From Setophaga petechia (taxonomy: Eukaryota; Chordata; Aves; Passeriformes; Parulidae): 64,000 nt of DNA. The translations under genes were made by a program, and so were the position numbers. Numbering within the stretch: position 1 is the first letter of the stretch; the number at the start of each line of letters is the position of its first letter. The DNA lies in NCBI GenBank assembly GCA_024362935.1, contig JANCRA010000001.1, positions 60,230,930-60,294,929 of the forward strand. Direction: 5' to 3'. A model generated the notes under the pieces. That model had not been told where the DNA came from. It was given only the letters and a program-made list of their open reading frames with translations, and did no database searches. Below, piece after piece: positions 1-13,780 of this stretch.

Positions 1-1018
1 GGCTACAGCTGCGGCCTGTTAAAGTCAGGTCTGCTCCCAATCTTTAATAATTGGCTCAGCTGCAACTCTTTAGGGGATAAGATTACTTTCCATACTACCT
101 TTATTTACTTATTCTATCCCTCTACAGAGAAACAGCTTCATGATTATCAGAAAAGTGTTTACATCCTTAACACAAGAAAATACAAGGAGCATGACTTGTT
201 CAGAAATAAAGCCTGCAATTTCAATTCATTTATTGACCTGTCCTGTAAGAGACTATTTTTTATTGCAGCATTCTCAGCCAGGTGACACATAAAACAAGAG
301 CATGTGTCAGCACTTGCCCTCCAGATGTTTTCTGTCCCTGCTCACCTCTTGCCTGGCTCCCTGCCTATCTCCTTGCTCCCTGCCACCTCAGTCAGCCTCT
401 CCATGGCTTTCTCCTCCTGCTGCTGCACCTTCTGCCCACCCCTTTGCCACCTGAACAAACACTGTTTCTTTCCATCCTGCAAACTGTCAGAATATCTCCT
501 GATTTCTCTACTTGTCTAGAGCGACTCAGGCAGGAAGCTGATCCTGGATGCCCCAAATACATCCAAAGAAAGGCTATAAAATCATGGTGCTGCTTCCACA
601 GATACAGAGCAGCCAGCACTGAGACCTCCTGGAGTGAGCCTGTTCTCACCTCAGCATGAGGGCTTAAGAAACCTGGGTTAGAGCTGGGATAACTGGGTAG
701 GGTCCTGAAAATTCCACTTGAAGCGTCAAGTGGAGTTTTCCGGTGGTGGATCTTTTCTTTCATAAATATTATGCACACCTGGTCCTGCAGAGGAGACTCA
801 TGTCATCAAAAAAACTAGTACATGCCTAGCAGTTGTCAAATTTGTGATTATCTAGGGACCTGCAGCAATTCAGCAGTTGGATTTTCTTCACAACTTGGCA
901 GCAAACACAGACTACTCAAACATGATGTTTCAGGATCTTCCCTCTCCCCTGACAGATCCACCACGAGGACCATCACTTTGACCAACCAACTTTTGAAATA
1001 CAACGACGTGTCATTGCT
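1..1018. other. Intergenic, no gene seen
   Basis: Short open frames only, without codon bias or recognisable domains. A C/T-rich stretch lies at about 310-480. I see no RNA gene or clear repeat. Confidence 0.6.
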
Positions 1019-1320
1019 GGATCCATGGGTGGGGATATCCTTCTACTCTTATCCTTTCTTTCTCTTCAATCCATATTTCATTTCATTATGTTCTTATGCT
1101 TTTATATTACTACATTAATAATAAACAAAATGGCTATACATCTCCTTCCCACTGCAACCAAACTGTTCCCACATATTTATATTTACATTATTTATATTTA
1201 CATTATTTATATTTACAGTTACATTTAACACCAGTCATTTCACTCAAATCCACCTCAAAGGATCTATTAACAACTTGGGTTACTCCCACCTTCAGGGGTA
1301 GGTCGTAACATTAATAGTGG
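1019..1320 (+). mobile_element. Possible LTR R/U5 end of an old endogenous retroviral element
   Basis: A pyrimidine-rich run, an AATAAA-like signal near 1120-1128 and a 3' end reading GTCGTAACA resemble the end of an LTR. TGGCTTCACAGACAGGAT follows and looks like a primer-binding site region, but I cannot name its tRNA. No gag, pol or env frame is seen nearby. Inference only. Confidence 0.3.
1175..1221 (+). repeat. 15-bp tandem repeat ATTTATATTTACATT
   Basis: Three near-perfect copies of a 15-bp AT-rich unit, ending with TTTACAG. Confidence 0.85.
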
Positions 1321-1754
1321 CTTCACAGACAGGATTACTCCAAGACGTGATGAGGAGGTTTTTTTTGTGGGGATAACAGTGTTGGACAAAGAAGAACTGA
1401 TTTATGGTCAAAGCTGGAATCTTGAGCAGAAGCTGAGCAGAATATCTGTATTAATAGGACTTACATTTTTGATTACAGGAATAGCGCCTGTCCGTTGTAG
1501 GACAATCCTTTCCTTTTTTCCCTCTTTCTCCTCTCTTTTTTCTCTGTCTCCTAGGTTAGGACCAGCATCACAAAAAGGCCCCATCACTCAGGTCCTGGTC
1601 ACTGCTGAGAGCCATGGGCAACCATAGGAATGGCTGACTGGCTCAAAAAAGCCAGGTGGGAAGCAGGGCAGGGGGGCACAGGCCAAGCTCTCTGTATGTA
1701 AGGCAGGCCCAGCTCCACCCTGCACCTCTGAGCCACTGTCAGCCTCTAGTCCAC

Positions 1755-2415
1755 ACCAAAATGGCTGAGGCTGACTGCATGGCCTGCCCTAAAAAGGCAT
1801 TCATTTGTGACCTGCCCCTAAATGGCGGTGACTGACCCACAGCCTGTTGAGAGACACAAAATGGCACCAACCCACAGCCTGCTGAGAACCACAAAATGCC
1901 AGCTGCTGACCCACAGCCTGCTGAGAGCCACAATATGGCTGCGACTGACCCACTCTGCTAAGGGCCATAAAATGGCGCTGCTGACCTACAGCCTGCTGAG
2001 AGCCACAAAATGGCGGCTGCTGACCCCCAGACTGCCACAAAATGGTGGAAACTGACCCACAGAGACTGCTTAGAGCCCCAAAATTGTGAGAACCAACTCA
2101 CAGACTGGTGAGAGCCCCAGAATGGCTGTGAATGACCCACAGAAGGCCACAAAAAGGTGGCAACTGACCCACAGACTGCTGAGAGCCTGTGGGTCAAAAA
2201 TGGCAGCTAATGACCCGAGCCTTGCCGAGAGCCACAAAATGGCGGTGACGGACCCACACGCTGCAAAGAACCACAAAATGGCAGTGACTGACCCACAGCC
2301 TACTGAGAGCCACAAAATGGCGGCAGCTGACCCACAGCCTGCCAAGAACCACAAAATGGCGGCTGCTGGCCCACAGAGACCCAAAATGGCTGTGACTGAC
2401 TGCATGGGCCCCACA
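1755..2415. repeat. Degenerate 39-bp minisatellite with YY1-like cores
   Basis: About 16-17 copies of a unit near 39 bp long (range about 28-47) that reads roughly CCACAAAATGGC followed by a GGCTGCTGACCCACAGCCTG-like part. AAAATGGC occurs about ten times, three times as AAAATGGCGGC (near 2007, 2314 and 2353). Copies differ by substitutions and small gaps, so the array is old. Long open frames run through it on both strands because 39 is a multiple of three. I read these as spurious. Confidence 0.9.
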
Positions 2416-2532
2416 GCGAACATCAAAGTGCATCTGTGCCTGGGGGAGGCCCCAGGAGACCAGAGCAGATAAAAGAAGTGACACATGGGTTAAGATACTC
2501 CACTGCCATGGATTTAGAAGCAGCTGAGACCA

Positions 2533-2900
2533 CACGGGATCCTGGGGTGATCAATATATATATATTTTCTCTTTTGTCTTTTTCTTTCTTTCCCTCTTTC
2601 ATCTCCTACTTTCTTCTTCTCAAAATATAATATAATAAAATACAACGTAAGCCAGACAAAAAAATCCAGTCATTACCTTAGCAAGTGCCTTGCTGTGTCT
2701 GGATAAGTTAAAGTTGGCTGAGTTTAAGTTTGCTAAGTTAAAGCTCGTGAAGCATCTTACCTTTGTCTGGATGTTGTTTTAAAATTTGCCTAGTACCTTC
2801 TTTTACCTTTGCAAGCTTGAAAATAAATTTGTTACTGAACCGCTTGAGAACTTGCTTTTGTCTCTGTGTCCTGCCCAGAGTAAATCAAACTACTTGCCCC
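2533..2900 (+). mobile_element. Second LTR-like segment after the minisatellite
   Basis: GGATCCTGGGGTGATC followed by a CT-rich run and AATAAA-type signals (2634, 2822) resembles the segment at 1019-1120 (GGATCCATGGGTGGGG, then CT-rich). The two could be parts of related LTRs flanking the minisatellite. Weak support. Confidence 0.25.
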
Positions 2901-5900
2901 TAAACACAGTGAGCAGGTTAGGGCATAATAATCTTAAATTCCAAATTAGTTCCTTAAAAAAACACAATGAACCAAACCAAATCCAGACCCCACTGAAAGG
3001 AGATCTCATTTTTTAAATGGCTCATTTTTTAAATGGAGTTCTGCTCTACTTCAAAACTTCCCCACACAGTACTGCAGGAAGAAAGAAAAGGAAAATCACC
3101 TACAGCTGGCTCAGAGAATTCTATGAAACAGTAAAAGGCACTTCAGACTACCAGCTTTGGGAGAAAATAAATAGTGTTTCTGAGAAAAAGCAGTTAGAAA
3201 ACACTGATAGAAAAAAAAAAGTGTTTTGAGGTACCACAAAATATTTGGAAAGCTGCTTGTTTCAGGTGAAAACTCCTGGAAGTGACACAGAGTCCAACAG
3301 ATGTGCACACGTGGCAATGTGTGAGCTCTACCTGCTGACACACCTGTGCCAGCATAGCCCACATCCAGTGGATAAAAACAGCGCAAAAATGAGGCAGCAG
3401 CATCTTAACATCATCAGCCAGGAGCATCAGCAACTTTCATCCACTCTAAAAAGATGTTGGTTGGTTGTGTTTTAAGGACCCAAATTGTCTCACCAGAGAG
3501 AAAACCAGACACCGTGATTGCTTCAGCAATAATTTCTCTACCTCATTAATAATCTTAGGAGGCCAACTAATCACCACCCAAGGAAGAAGCTTTAAGCACA
3601 ATGTGTACTTTCCTCCCTCCTATCACCACAACACACTGCTACCTAGGTTTAGCTCAATTTCAACAAAGAAGTGTCTGAAATTTGGAGGTCAAGCACATAA
3701 AAGTCTAAGCTAGAAATCAAGTTTTTTATTATAACTTTATAATAGGGCCTCAAGTCAAAAAGGACCATAAGATCTGCAGTTCTTCCAATACTCCAGCACT
3801 ATGGAAAAATTTTTAAAAATTCAGGAATGCTTACTAAAAATCTGGATTTGTTTTTTCTAGGCAGTAAAATATTTGGATCAAGTGTTGCTTACAAGACAAA
3901 CATATTGAAAACAAATCTGAGCAAGCACTTGAAAGTCATTACAAAAAAGCACTTAGAAAAGGCTTGAGAGCAATTATCAAAATTACCAAAATTTTAGAAT
4001 GAAAAAAAAAAAGGATAAATGTATGAAGTATTTTGAAGCTGCCATTTACCTTTCTTTACAATAGCAGTTCTCCCTTGCAGTTCTGATTCAAGAGATGAGT
4101 TTCCATATCTATACAGTTAAAAATCACATTTTTTTTCCTGTTACAGACAGAAAATCACCTTCTAGATCAGCAGCAAAACTGCAGATTTTCTTAAGGCTCA
4201 CACATGTAAAAGACAGAGACACAAGTGTGTGTGTACACGTGTATGGGTTTAGGCACTAGAATATACTTACTATGCCAGTGTTTCCAACCTTCATTTAAAG
4301 CCCAGTCGTGTCCCTCTCAGCAGTGAGAAGCTTTAGCCACCCTCCCAGGATGTGCTATTAAAAATGGTGACATCTCTTTGCACAAAAACAATGTTGGAAT
4401 GCTCACCCAGCTGAGGGATCAATTTTCCTGAGCACTCAGATGTAGCTAACAAAGAGATTAATTCACCACAGGTATAACTGCAAGGACTGCAGTAGACAAA
4501 AAAGGCTGAGCACGTTTCAAGGTCAAAATAGTTTTTTTTCAGGACTTTACAAAACAACTTTTTGTCATCACCTGGAGTTTCTCTCACATGAAATTATCAC
4601 ATCCACTGTCTTTTTTTCACCAAAAAAACCCCTGCAAAATACAGCAGCTTTAGCAGGTAACTTTCCTGGGATAAGGGACAGAACTGGCTATTTTCTGGCC
4701 ATTTCAAACATGCATCATTGCTTCTCAGTTCGGAGCAGTGGGAATGTTCCGATGTCACTGAGGTACCCAACAAGTGGATCCTAATTTCTCATAATGATAA
4801 AAATCCTGTGTGAGTACAAAGTACTAGTCCTGAAAAGAAGCAGTGGAGTGACAGAGCTGCCACACAGTAATTTTGAATATTACTCCAGAACTACTCTCTT
4901 CAATGCAGGCATCTCACCAATTCATTTTTTAAAATTCTCCAAATATTTAAGTTCCCTTTCTTGTGTCATTTGCTTCACTTCCCCAGGTGATGTCTCCAGG
5001 AGGAGAGCCCACACACTGACACATAATTGTTCACCCTGGTTCTTGCCATGTCAGCTATCCCTCTACAGAATAATGTCCCAGCATGATTCAGGAAACCTCT
5101 TCTAACAAGACAGCTTTGACACATCTCCATCAATCCACAATAAAACACACTTTTTTTGCTAAACCAGGGTTGATATTTGCAGAGCACAGGTTCTGTCAAT
5201 AAAACAGGGTGATAAAACAATCAGTATCATTCTGACCCAAAGGAAATGGCAAGGAGGAGGCAAATAAAGTCAAGGGCAGCTTTCCTTCAAGTGTTTCTAT
5301 GATATCTGGTATCACAGGAATCAGCCAGGGATCTCCACCTGTGTCTCAGCAGTGCCCCTGATTTTCCTCCTCCTTCAGCTTTACATAATCTCAATTATGA
5401 ATTTCATGCCCACACAATCAAATAATTGCATATGAAAGGGCAAGAAAGAACATTTAATGTAAAAAAAAAAAAACAAAAAAAACAACAGCCAAACCAACAC
5501 CTCTCTGGAGAGATATTTCATTTTGCTATTGCTTGAACTGACATGAGGCAGCCCGGGAAAATCAGGCCCCAACCTACCTCGCTGGATCTGGCAAGAGTCT
5601 GTCTGCCTTTTTAGGGAAAGAAATCAGTGCAAATGTTTCCTAATCTGATGTTCTAATGTGGAATTTACCAAAAAGTGAGGGGGTTTTTATGGACTTGAGA
5701 GAAGATTTGAGAATTTATTTGCTTAGTAAGTGAGACAGAAAACACCAAATTACTGTGGAATTTTCAGTGAAGAGAAATAGCTACACACAGAGAACACAGA
5801 GCCTTCCCTCACACTTGCCATCTCCACCATGTCTGGTTGCCTGAAAAATGCCAACAGCAGAAAGGTGGAGTATGGAAACTCAGCCAAATCTTACCTCTAT

Positions 5901-8900
5901 CTACCTGAAAACCCTCACTAATAGGGAGACAGGGCCATCAATGGGAACTAATCCATACTGCCTGTCTCTACCTTTACATGATGCTGTATCCAGACTTTTA
6001 AAGCAGTTTTACTCTTTGGAAATCAAGAGGATCCATGCAAAAATTTAATACTCCAAAGAGAAGAAAAAATTGGTGCTGTGCTTTTTCAACTTGCCAAGTT
6101 AAAGGAATGTTATTGAGGACTCTCTTACATAAATGTTCCTCAACCTCTGAATGAACCAACAGGTCTTAAAAACTGCATTAGCCAAAGCAAATTCCCACAG
6201 CAAATGAAACATTCAGCCGAGAGTGCACTGGAGTTTTCTTTGTGCACTTTTCTACGAGCAGCACAAAGAAAACTCCAAATGGCGAATTAGTGTTTCCAGT
6301 TTGGGTCTAAAGGAACCCAACAAGCTCGTGAGGAGCAGCTGCCAGCAGCTAGACAGTAAAACCACACCACACTGACTCCTCCTAGAAGGTGAAGCTGAAG
6401 CTGATGGGAGCAGTTTAAGGCAAGGAATGCAATGCCAGAAGGCCAGATGGCTGCTAAACAATCTATGGCTCCTCAAGGAAGGCAGAGAGCATTTAAGAGT
6501 CATCCTAGAACCCCAGCAGGGGGGGTCTCATTCCAACTCCATCTCCCACAGCACATTCAAGAGCCTCATGCAGTCCCAACCCTCTGAACATCCATTACCC
6601 ACCCTGTGCACTGAGGCACAGCTGCCAGCACTGAAACTGTCTGTGGCCATTTCACAGTGCTCTGTGACACACAGCCACAGGCGTGAGGAAATAAATGGCA
6701 AATAAATGTACATCCCTAGGTCACATACCCTCTTTGTGTCTGCATACAGACACACATGTCATCTTTAAATAAAAAAAAAGTATAACTCTTTAGAAACCAA
6801 GCTGTAGCTGGTTATTAAAGAAGAATCTTGCCACCATCCAGATGCACTGATCCATGGTGATGGTTACATGTCTCTGGAGGTGAATTCATGTCACATGTAA
6901 CACTAATGAGGTTCCCTGAGTAAATTCCTTAGAGCAAAAATGTCTTCTGCACTCAAGAAAACAGCTCTTAGGAGTCAGGTCCTGTTGTTTCCAGGGCTCA
7001 GAGAGCTCCTATGACATGCAATAGAAAAACTGCCTTTTGGCTGTCCTCAGGGTACGAAGGAGCACAAAACCCATACACAAAACCTGCATTTCCAAATTCC
7101 TTCACCAGTTTTGTTTCTATTTCCCTATACAAAGCCTTTATGGCTTGAGAGTCAAGCCTTTGGGGTGGAATATCCTTGGGTTTACAAAGATATTCAGCAT
7201 TCCAGCATCAAATTTTAGCAATAAAAGGCAACAGAGGCTGCAAGCTTGGAATAGTAATTAGGCTTGTTCCCAAAAAAAAGCAAGCAGCCTACATAAAATA
7301 AGCTGATAAACTTCAGACAGAGCTCACACAGTTGACCCCTCTGAGCTTTTCTTTTGCAATTTGAAGGATATTCTAAACTTGGAGAGACCTATGATGAGGA
7401 ACAGTTTATTTGCTCAGCTTCCTTCCATAAACCAGAAATATTTAGATGGAAACAGTCAGAAAGGATCCTACCACGCATGCTGGAATGCTCAGCCATAACC
7501 CATACACTGTGGAGAGAAACAAGTGTTGGTTGCTAAATCATTTCAGTATTTTTGGCAGTCATGTTACAGATAAAACAGGAGACACGTTCCTTGTCCACTC
7601 ATGTGTCCGAATCATGGCACAAGCAAAGGGGTAAAAAAGAAACAATCTTTGTATCATTCTACTCTCAGGAGGAAGGAAACGGAGAAAAGACAGAAATCTT
7701 TATTCCACTGAAATCAGTCACAGAACTCCTGCTGGCAGCAGCAGGTTTGTGACTTCAGAGACTCTCTGAAAGGGTGAACTTAGATGGATTCACTCAAATG
7801 AAGCATAAAAATAACACACTTGGCCAAAACTTGGAAAAATTTTGGCCCACAACAAGTCCGAGTGATGCTCATCCAAGGAGCAATGAGGAAAGACAGAAAC
7901 CAACCCAAATCCACAGATGCTGACAGCACAGGAACACGACAGCTCCTCAGCTCAGCCCTGAACCACAAATCTGTGTTCTGCATTATTTAACAGCCTTAGA
8001 ACATCCTCTCACCTCACAGAACCTGGGGAGAAATATTATAAAAGGCTAAAGTACCAGACAGATTTCATTTGGCCAGAGTAGTGGAGTTACTTTTCCCAGT
8101 ATTCAGTATTTCCTATCTTTAGGGTTTTTCAAACCTGCTTAGTAGTCAAGGCCTCACTTCTGCAGTGCAGCACCTCCCAGATTTCAGTCTGATTTTCCAC
8201 CAGCATCTTCAATCCAAATTCTGCATTGCCACAAGAGCAAACAGCTTGTGGCAGCAACCACCATGATCTAGACCCAGAGCTGAGCCAGACTATTCTTATC
8301 TTGGAGGCAGTCCTGGGGGAGCTGACAGCCCTGGAAAAGCACACACACTGCAGCTCCAAGCCCTCATGGTCTGTCAGCTGCACTCTGCTCCACTCTGACA
8401 TGCCATGGCAACACTGCCACACTGCAGCAGCAACGGGAAACGCTGGGAAACAACCTAACACAGCCCAGGGAACTGAAGTTACCTGCAGGAGCAGCTCTCG
8501 GGGTACAGCTATGCTGCCTTAAAGCAGCTCAAAACATCTCCGCTCCTCCTCTCTCTCAACTTCTACCATCACTTCACTCGAAACAATCTGCATCTGAAGG
8601 GGAAAAGGTCACCATATATTTTTTTAAAGACTGTTGTCATGTACATAAGTCAGTCTCTGGGGACTTATTGCTGAAATTATGACTTTAAATATCTCCAAAC
8701 AAAGCTTATCTCTCAGCCTTCCAGAGAGAGGATTTAAAGTGGAAAAATGCAAGACTAGCAAAAGTTTTATTAGCAAATTAATCTGTGCTTGTTTACTTTG
8801 TAAAATACAACAGAATTATTGGTTGCACTCTGGAGCAAGCACTTAGGCAGTAATGACATAAAAACCATGAACTGCACAGCAATTACAGAGGAACATCAGG

Positions 8901-11900
8901 GACTCCAGGCAAATGGCCCCACCTGGGAATCCATGGACCCACTTGCAGTCCCTCCCCATTTCCCTTCTGACAAAGCTGCACCTTCTCCACTTACAAAAGT
9001 TAATAAGGACCTAGTGCTCAACTGTAACTCTGGTGATGAATTAAAGGAAGTCCTAAAAACAAGAAACAGAAATATTTCCAAACAGCTGAGTGAGTATCAA
9101 GTACTTCTTTACAGACTCTTCAAAAAAAACCCCAAAAAACCTTTTCTCATTATGTGGCCAGCTGGACTTTAACAAAATGCACAAAGAACTTGAGTTCTAA
9201 ACTAAACCTAAACTAAAAACCTTTAGTTGTACCCACAAGGTTTAGGCTACGTTGATATGAAACCTCCAGGAAGTTGCTGTCTGCCAACTTTCAATCTCCA
9301 GCTCTTCCTCAAAGCAGAAATAACGTGCCTAGAAAGTACCACCACTATTTATATTTTATTAGCTACATTTCTAAGAAACTGATTTCCCCCAGTAGAAGAT
9401 GTTATCATTTATTTTCTAGACAGAGAAATTCAAGGTCAGGAATTCATCCAGAAGAACGTGTTCTCTGCCTGCAGCAGCTCCCACTGAGGTATGCCCGATA
9501 AATCTCTGTCAGCAGGACAGAGGTCAGTTTTCTGTTCAAACTCAGGTGCTGAAAGAAAATCACTGCACTTGAGTGTTCTGGTACCTCCACTAGACCTCTC
9601 AAATCAAATCCAGCCTTTCAAAACTTCCAGGAAATCCATATTTTAAATGCTATCCTGTCAGATAAGGTTCACAGTTCACCATTTTCCTACACACGTTCCC
9701 CAAGTGAAAAGCACACACAAGGACAAATGGGAATCCATCACAGCCCTAAAGCCAAGCAGATTATCTGCCCTGCTCAAATTTAAGTATTTCTAAACTTACC
9801 ATGTCCCTGCCTGAAGATTCCTGGCCCATCTTAGGTAGTCTTAAAACACCAGAGTGCAAAAGCACTTCCTGGCTTGCTTTACTTGCCTGCCAAGAGCACA
9901 TTGTAACTACAATCCACAGACCTTCTTCCCCTCTTGCACTTCCAAGGATCCATCACTCACCACGGGCTGCCATTCCACCCTCTCTGGAAACGTGCACACC
10001 CCTGACCAACAGCTCCCCAGAACACTCCAGGTAAACACACTCAGCCCCAAACTCCTGAATCCACAGGGCCCTTTTCCTCGGGAATGGATGATGTTGAAGG
10101 CTGGCATTTGTTTCCAATTAACATTCTTCCCATTACTGCCTGTGTGGTAGCCATTGATATTCCAAGTGGCTTTCCAACCTCTCTGTCCCCTCCATTTCAC
10201 ACATTTGAGCCTTGGACTCCTCAAGCCAATCTTGTGACAGCATCCCAAATTCTCTGCTGTTCTCAGCAGCAAGTACCAAAACCACCTTTCTACTGCTCAA
10301 GTGTGAACACAAGAGTGTGACTGCCCTGCAGAAAGGAAGGCAGGGTACTTAGCACAGGGAAAAGCTCTCCCTACCTCTCTCCAGGCCTGAAAAGGCCAGG
10401 TAATATAAAGCCTCAGAGCACACAGAACAATCCCCCTTATTTTCATGAGGGATTTGAGTAAGGGAGCTGGAAGATTTCCTCCAGAAGCCCAGTCCCTACA
10501 AATAAGGCAGTAGTGGTCTCTTCCACTTTCAAACAAAAGCAGGGGATTATATTAAGTAAAACAGGCTAAAAAAGTTACTTATTATTACTCCAACTGCAAA
10601 GTTAATTAAGCAATCAAATAATGAATAGGTACCTTGACAAATGAATCCACAGATCTCAACTCCTTAAATAAAGGAACATAGGGATGTGTGCACTCACCTT
10701 AATGATGAACCTAATTTACACAGGCTTCTTCAAATATCCCTACCCAAACCCAAAGCCCATAACACCACAGTTTTGTGCAGCAAAAAGGGATCAAAATCAT
10801 TGAGGTGCCATTAATGTGAAGCACTAATCCCTCATTCTGAATTTTTTCTGTGATCCCTGAAACTCAGAAAATAGAACAGAACACCTCACTCAGGAAAGCA
10901 GCAGCTGCTGTTGCTTTTTAGCACTACACTGAGCTTCAAAGGAATGGAGAATACTTTATTTACCATTAGAAAGCAGTCAGATTAATTAAATATAGGTGGG
11001 TTAATAACACCAAGTGAAAAAGGGATCCTGCTGGCAGCTGGCCACACGGCTGCACAAACTCTGGAGGGCTTTGCAAAGACAACCAGGGATTGTTCCAGAC
11101 ATCTGCCTGCTTCCCTTGGGCATCCTCAGCCACAAAGAGGGAGCAGCAAGGAGTTCTTCCCATTATTTTCAACACAGCAGTGTCAGAGCACTGGGTTACT
11201 TCAAAGGGGTGCAGCAGTGAGGTGGGAAAGCAGAGTACACAGAAGGACAGCCTGATTAAGCTCTGAAACAGCACCAAGATGAAAGAGGAGGAAAAAAGTT
11301 TTAGTCCAATGCTTGCCTGCCTGTCCTGGATTTCAGAACACAGCAGCCCTGCAGCTGACAGGAGCAGGAGCACCCCCGTGTGTACAGCAGTGCACTCAAC
11401 AGTACTCTAAAGATTTTTTACTTTCCAGAAACCATGGAACCGTGCCAAAAATGACACTCAGTCCAGGAAAAAAAATTCTTGCACTTCAAGGAATCCATCC
11501 TAGTAACTGAGCGTTGGATGAGGAGTTTGGATTCCCCACTAAAACAACCCCAAAGAACCACCAGGCGGACTGGCAAGGTGTTAAATTCTCTGGCAGACAG
11601 CAGCATCCCCTCCACCAGCCTGTAAAAGTTGTTGGATCATACTGTTATCTCATTCCTCAATGGGACAGGGGCCAGCTCGTCTCACCTACAGTGTTCCAGG
11701 CTAATAATCAGAGGGGAGTCAGGAAGGAAACTGCCCTCCTTTCTAAAACCACAATTATTTTATCACTACTGGGTTTTGCTCATTTGCTTACAATCTCTTT
11801 GTTTTCAGCAAAGCCAGAAGAGGAAGCAAACAGAAGAAATGGAGACACAGTTAAAACAGAGCTATAAACCACATTACTTAAATAATAAAGGATCATTCAC

Positions 11901-13680
11901 AAAGAATATTGTACAGGCTTTTTTAAGACACTTCAGCTGGGTTTCTGAGAGAACACAGCAACAGGTTTTTCTGATTTCTTCTCCAGAAACCTCCCTTAGC
12001 CCTTCCACAGTCAAGGAGCACCCATTTGACCTGTCACACATCATTATACGTATCTTTGCTCCATCTTTGTCTCATTGACATGGACTGACAACAAAAAAAC
12101 TGCATTACCATAAAGAGGCAAACAGCAAATCTCCTCTTTCCTAGGAAGAGCATCTAACACTGAGACAAGGATTTTAGGCCTGACAATGTATTGGAACAGA
12201 GTCATTACTATGGCTGGGAACAGAGGTAAGCTTTTGTGTAAACAATGTCTTTTTGCAGGGCACAACCACAAAGGTAACAAGCATCAAGTTCTCCAAGTTC
12301 ACACTGCATCTTCAGAAGAAAGGATGAAACAAGTATCACCCAATCAGGATATTTCAGCACTTCTGAACAGAACCCATTCAGGGAACTGGGGCTGCCTGAC
12401 TTCGGTTCCTTAAGCTTAGGGTCCCTCCTAAGTCCATGCAGTGTTCCAACAACCCTCTTCCAGACCTAAAATAATGCTGTGATAAATCCACCACCAAATA
12501 CACTCACTGGAGAAACCTTATTTTCTCTTTTATCTCGCATTGGCAGGTCTTGAGTGTAATTTTATAAGGTTAAAATGGTGTAAAACAAATGTAAATAAAT
12601 GGAGAACTGCAAATCTAACAAAGCCAGTTTCCTGCATTGAACATATGGGGTCCTGACAGAGCTGTAATTTTTTTCAATGACCAGTTTCACAGCCCTCTTT
12701 ATGCTTCCCAAAAAATATAATTTAATTTTTTTACTGCACACAAGATGTAACTGTTTCCAGTCTGCCCTGTTCCCAGGCTGGGAATGTGAGCCCCACTCAG
12801 GTGAGACTGCTGAGGAAGGAGAGCTGACTTTCCTTAGCACTGCATAGAGCACCAGCTCCCTCTACCACCAGCTTCCCAGACAAAAAACTCACTCCCCTTT
12901 CCACAGTCTTCTCTCAACACCTTCAGATGAGACAAAATGACAATATTCATTCAGAGAAACCTCTAAGACCCTTTAAAAATCTAGAACATTATCTTACCTG
13001 TAATGCAGACCTAGAAAGGGCTTTATCACATACCTTCTCATCTCCTTACCTGTGGGTTTTGAATTCTTAGACACCATTAGCTGAGATGCTTTGGCTGCTT
13101 TGCCTTCAGTTTCACACCTGTTTTGGGGAGTTTTTTTGGTATAAAAACATCCTGGCAGCATTCAGACATAACTATCACTGATGTTCTGAGAGTCCTCACA
13201 GTGAAAACACTGGAAGACCTCAGTGAAAAATGCCTACAGGTAAAGTGCAGTGTTGTGAGTCCAATGATATCTGCACTTTTTCTTCTAAACTACTGGTTTT
13301 AGTCAGCCCTATCTGTAAAGTTCCACTAGGTTATCGCAACAACTCAAATAAATGTTTACAAGTCTGCATTAAAAATTTCTGCTTCTAAATTTTTGTTAGT
13401 TTACATCACAGGAGTAGCTTAGAATCTTTAAAAAAGTTAAGGTAAATAATTAATTAATGATCATTTTAACAAAAAAACCCCAAACCTTTTCATCTTTATG
13501 ACTTAATAGTATAAGAGAGGTGTTGTATACAAGTCACAGCTTGATTTAACACTCACCTGGCCAATTTCTTATGATAATTCAGGAGACCAACCTAGATTTC
13601 TGGACTACTGCAGCTGCAAAAGGACCCCCTTGAAACAAAGCTTCCCAGTAAAGACACATATTTGCTGACCAATCCTTCCT
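2901..13680. other. Intergenic region downstream of COX18, no gene seen
   Basis: AT-moderate unique sequence with scattered A-tracts (near 5461, 6771). Open frames stay below about 150 codons, overlap on both strands and match nothing I recognise. Besides the hairpin at 6229-6277 I found no exon, tRNA or repeat array. By mammalian synteny this would lie between ADAMTS3 and COX18, which is recall-based. Confidence 0.6.
6229..6277. repeat. Perfect 17-bp inverted repeat with 15-base loop
   Basis: TGGAGTTTTCTTTGTGC at 6229-6245 is the exact reverse complement of 6261-6277, with a 15-base loop between. No gene is nearby, and it is too small to call a transposon. Confidence 0.85.
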
Positions 13681-13696
13681 TGTGGCCAGCCAGCAT

Positions 13697-13702
13697 TTTA
13701 TT
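13697..13702 (-). terminator. COX18: COX18 polyadenylation signal
   Basis: AATAAA on the minus strand about 80 bases after the COX18 stop, so the 3' UTR would be only about 100 bases. Position and spacing are convincing, but use is inferred. Confidence 0.65.
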
Positions 13703-13780
13703 GGGAAAATAAATACACAGCAAATAAGTACATCCCATAGAACAGCATGACTTCACTGCTGAGGCAGCTCCTCCTGGAGC

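Noticed and set aside
8819..9172. 117-codon plus-strand frame in the intergenic region
   Set aside because: No domain, no splice partners, ordinary base composition. Length is within chance.
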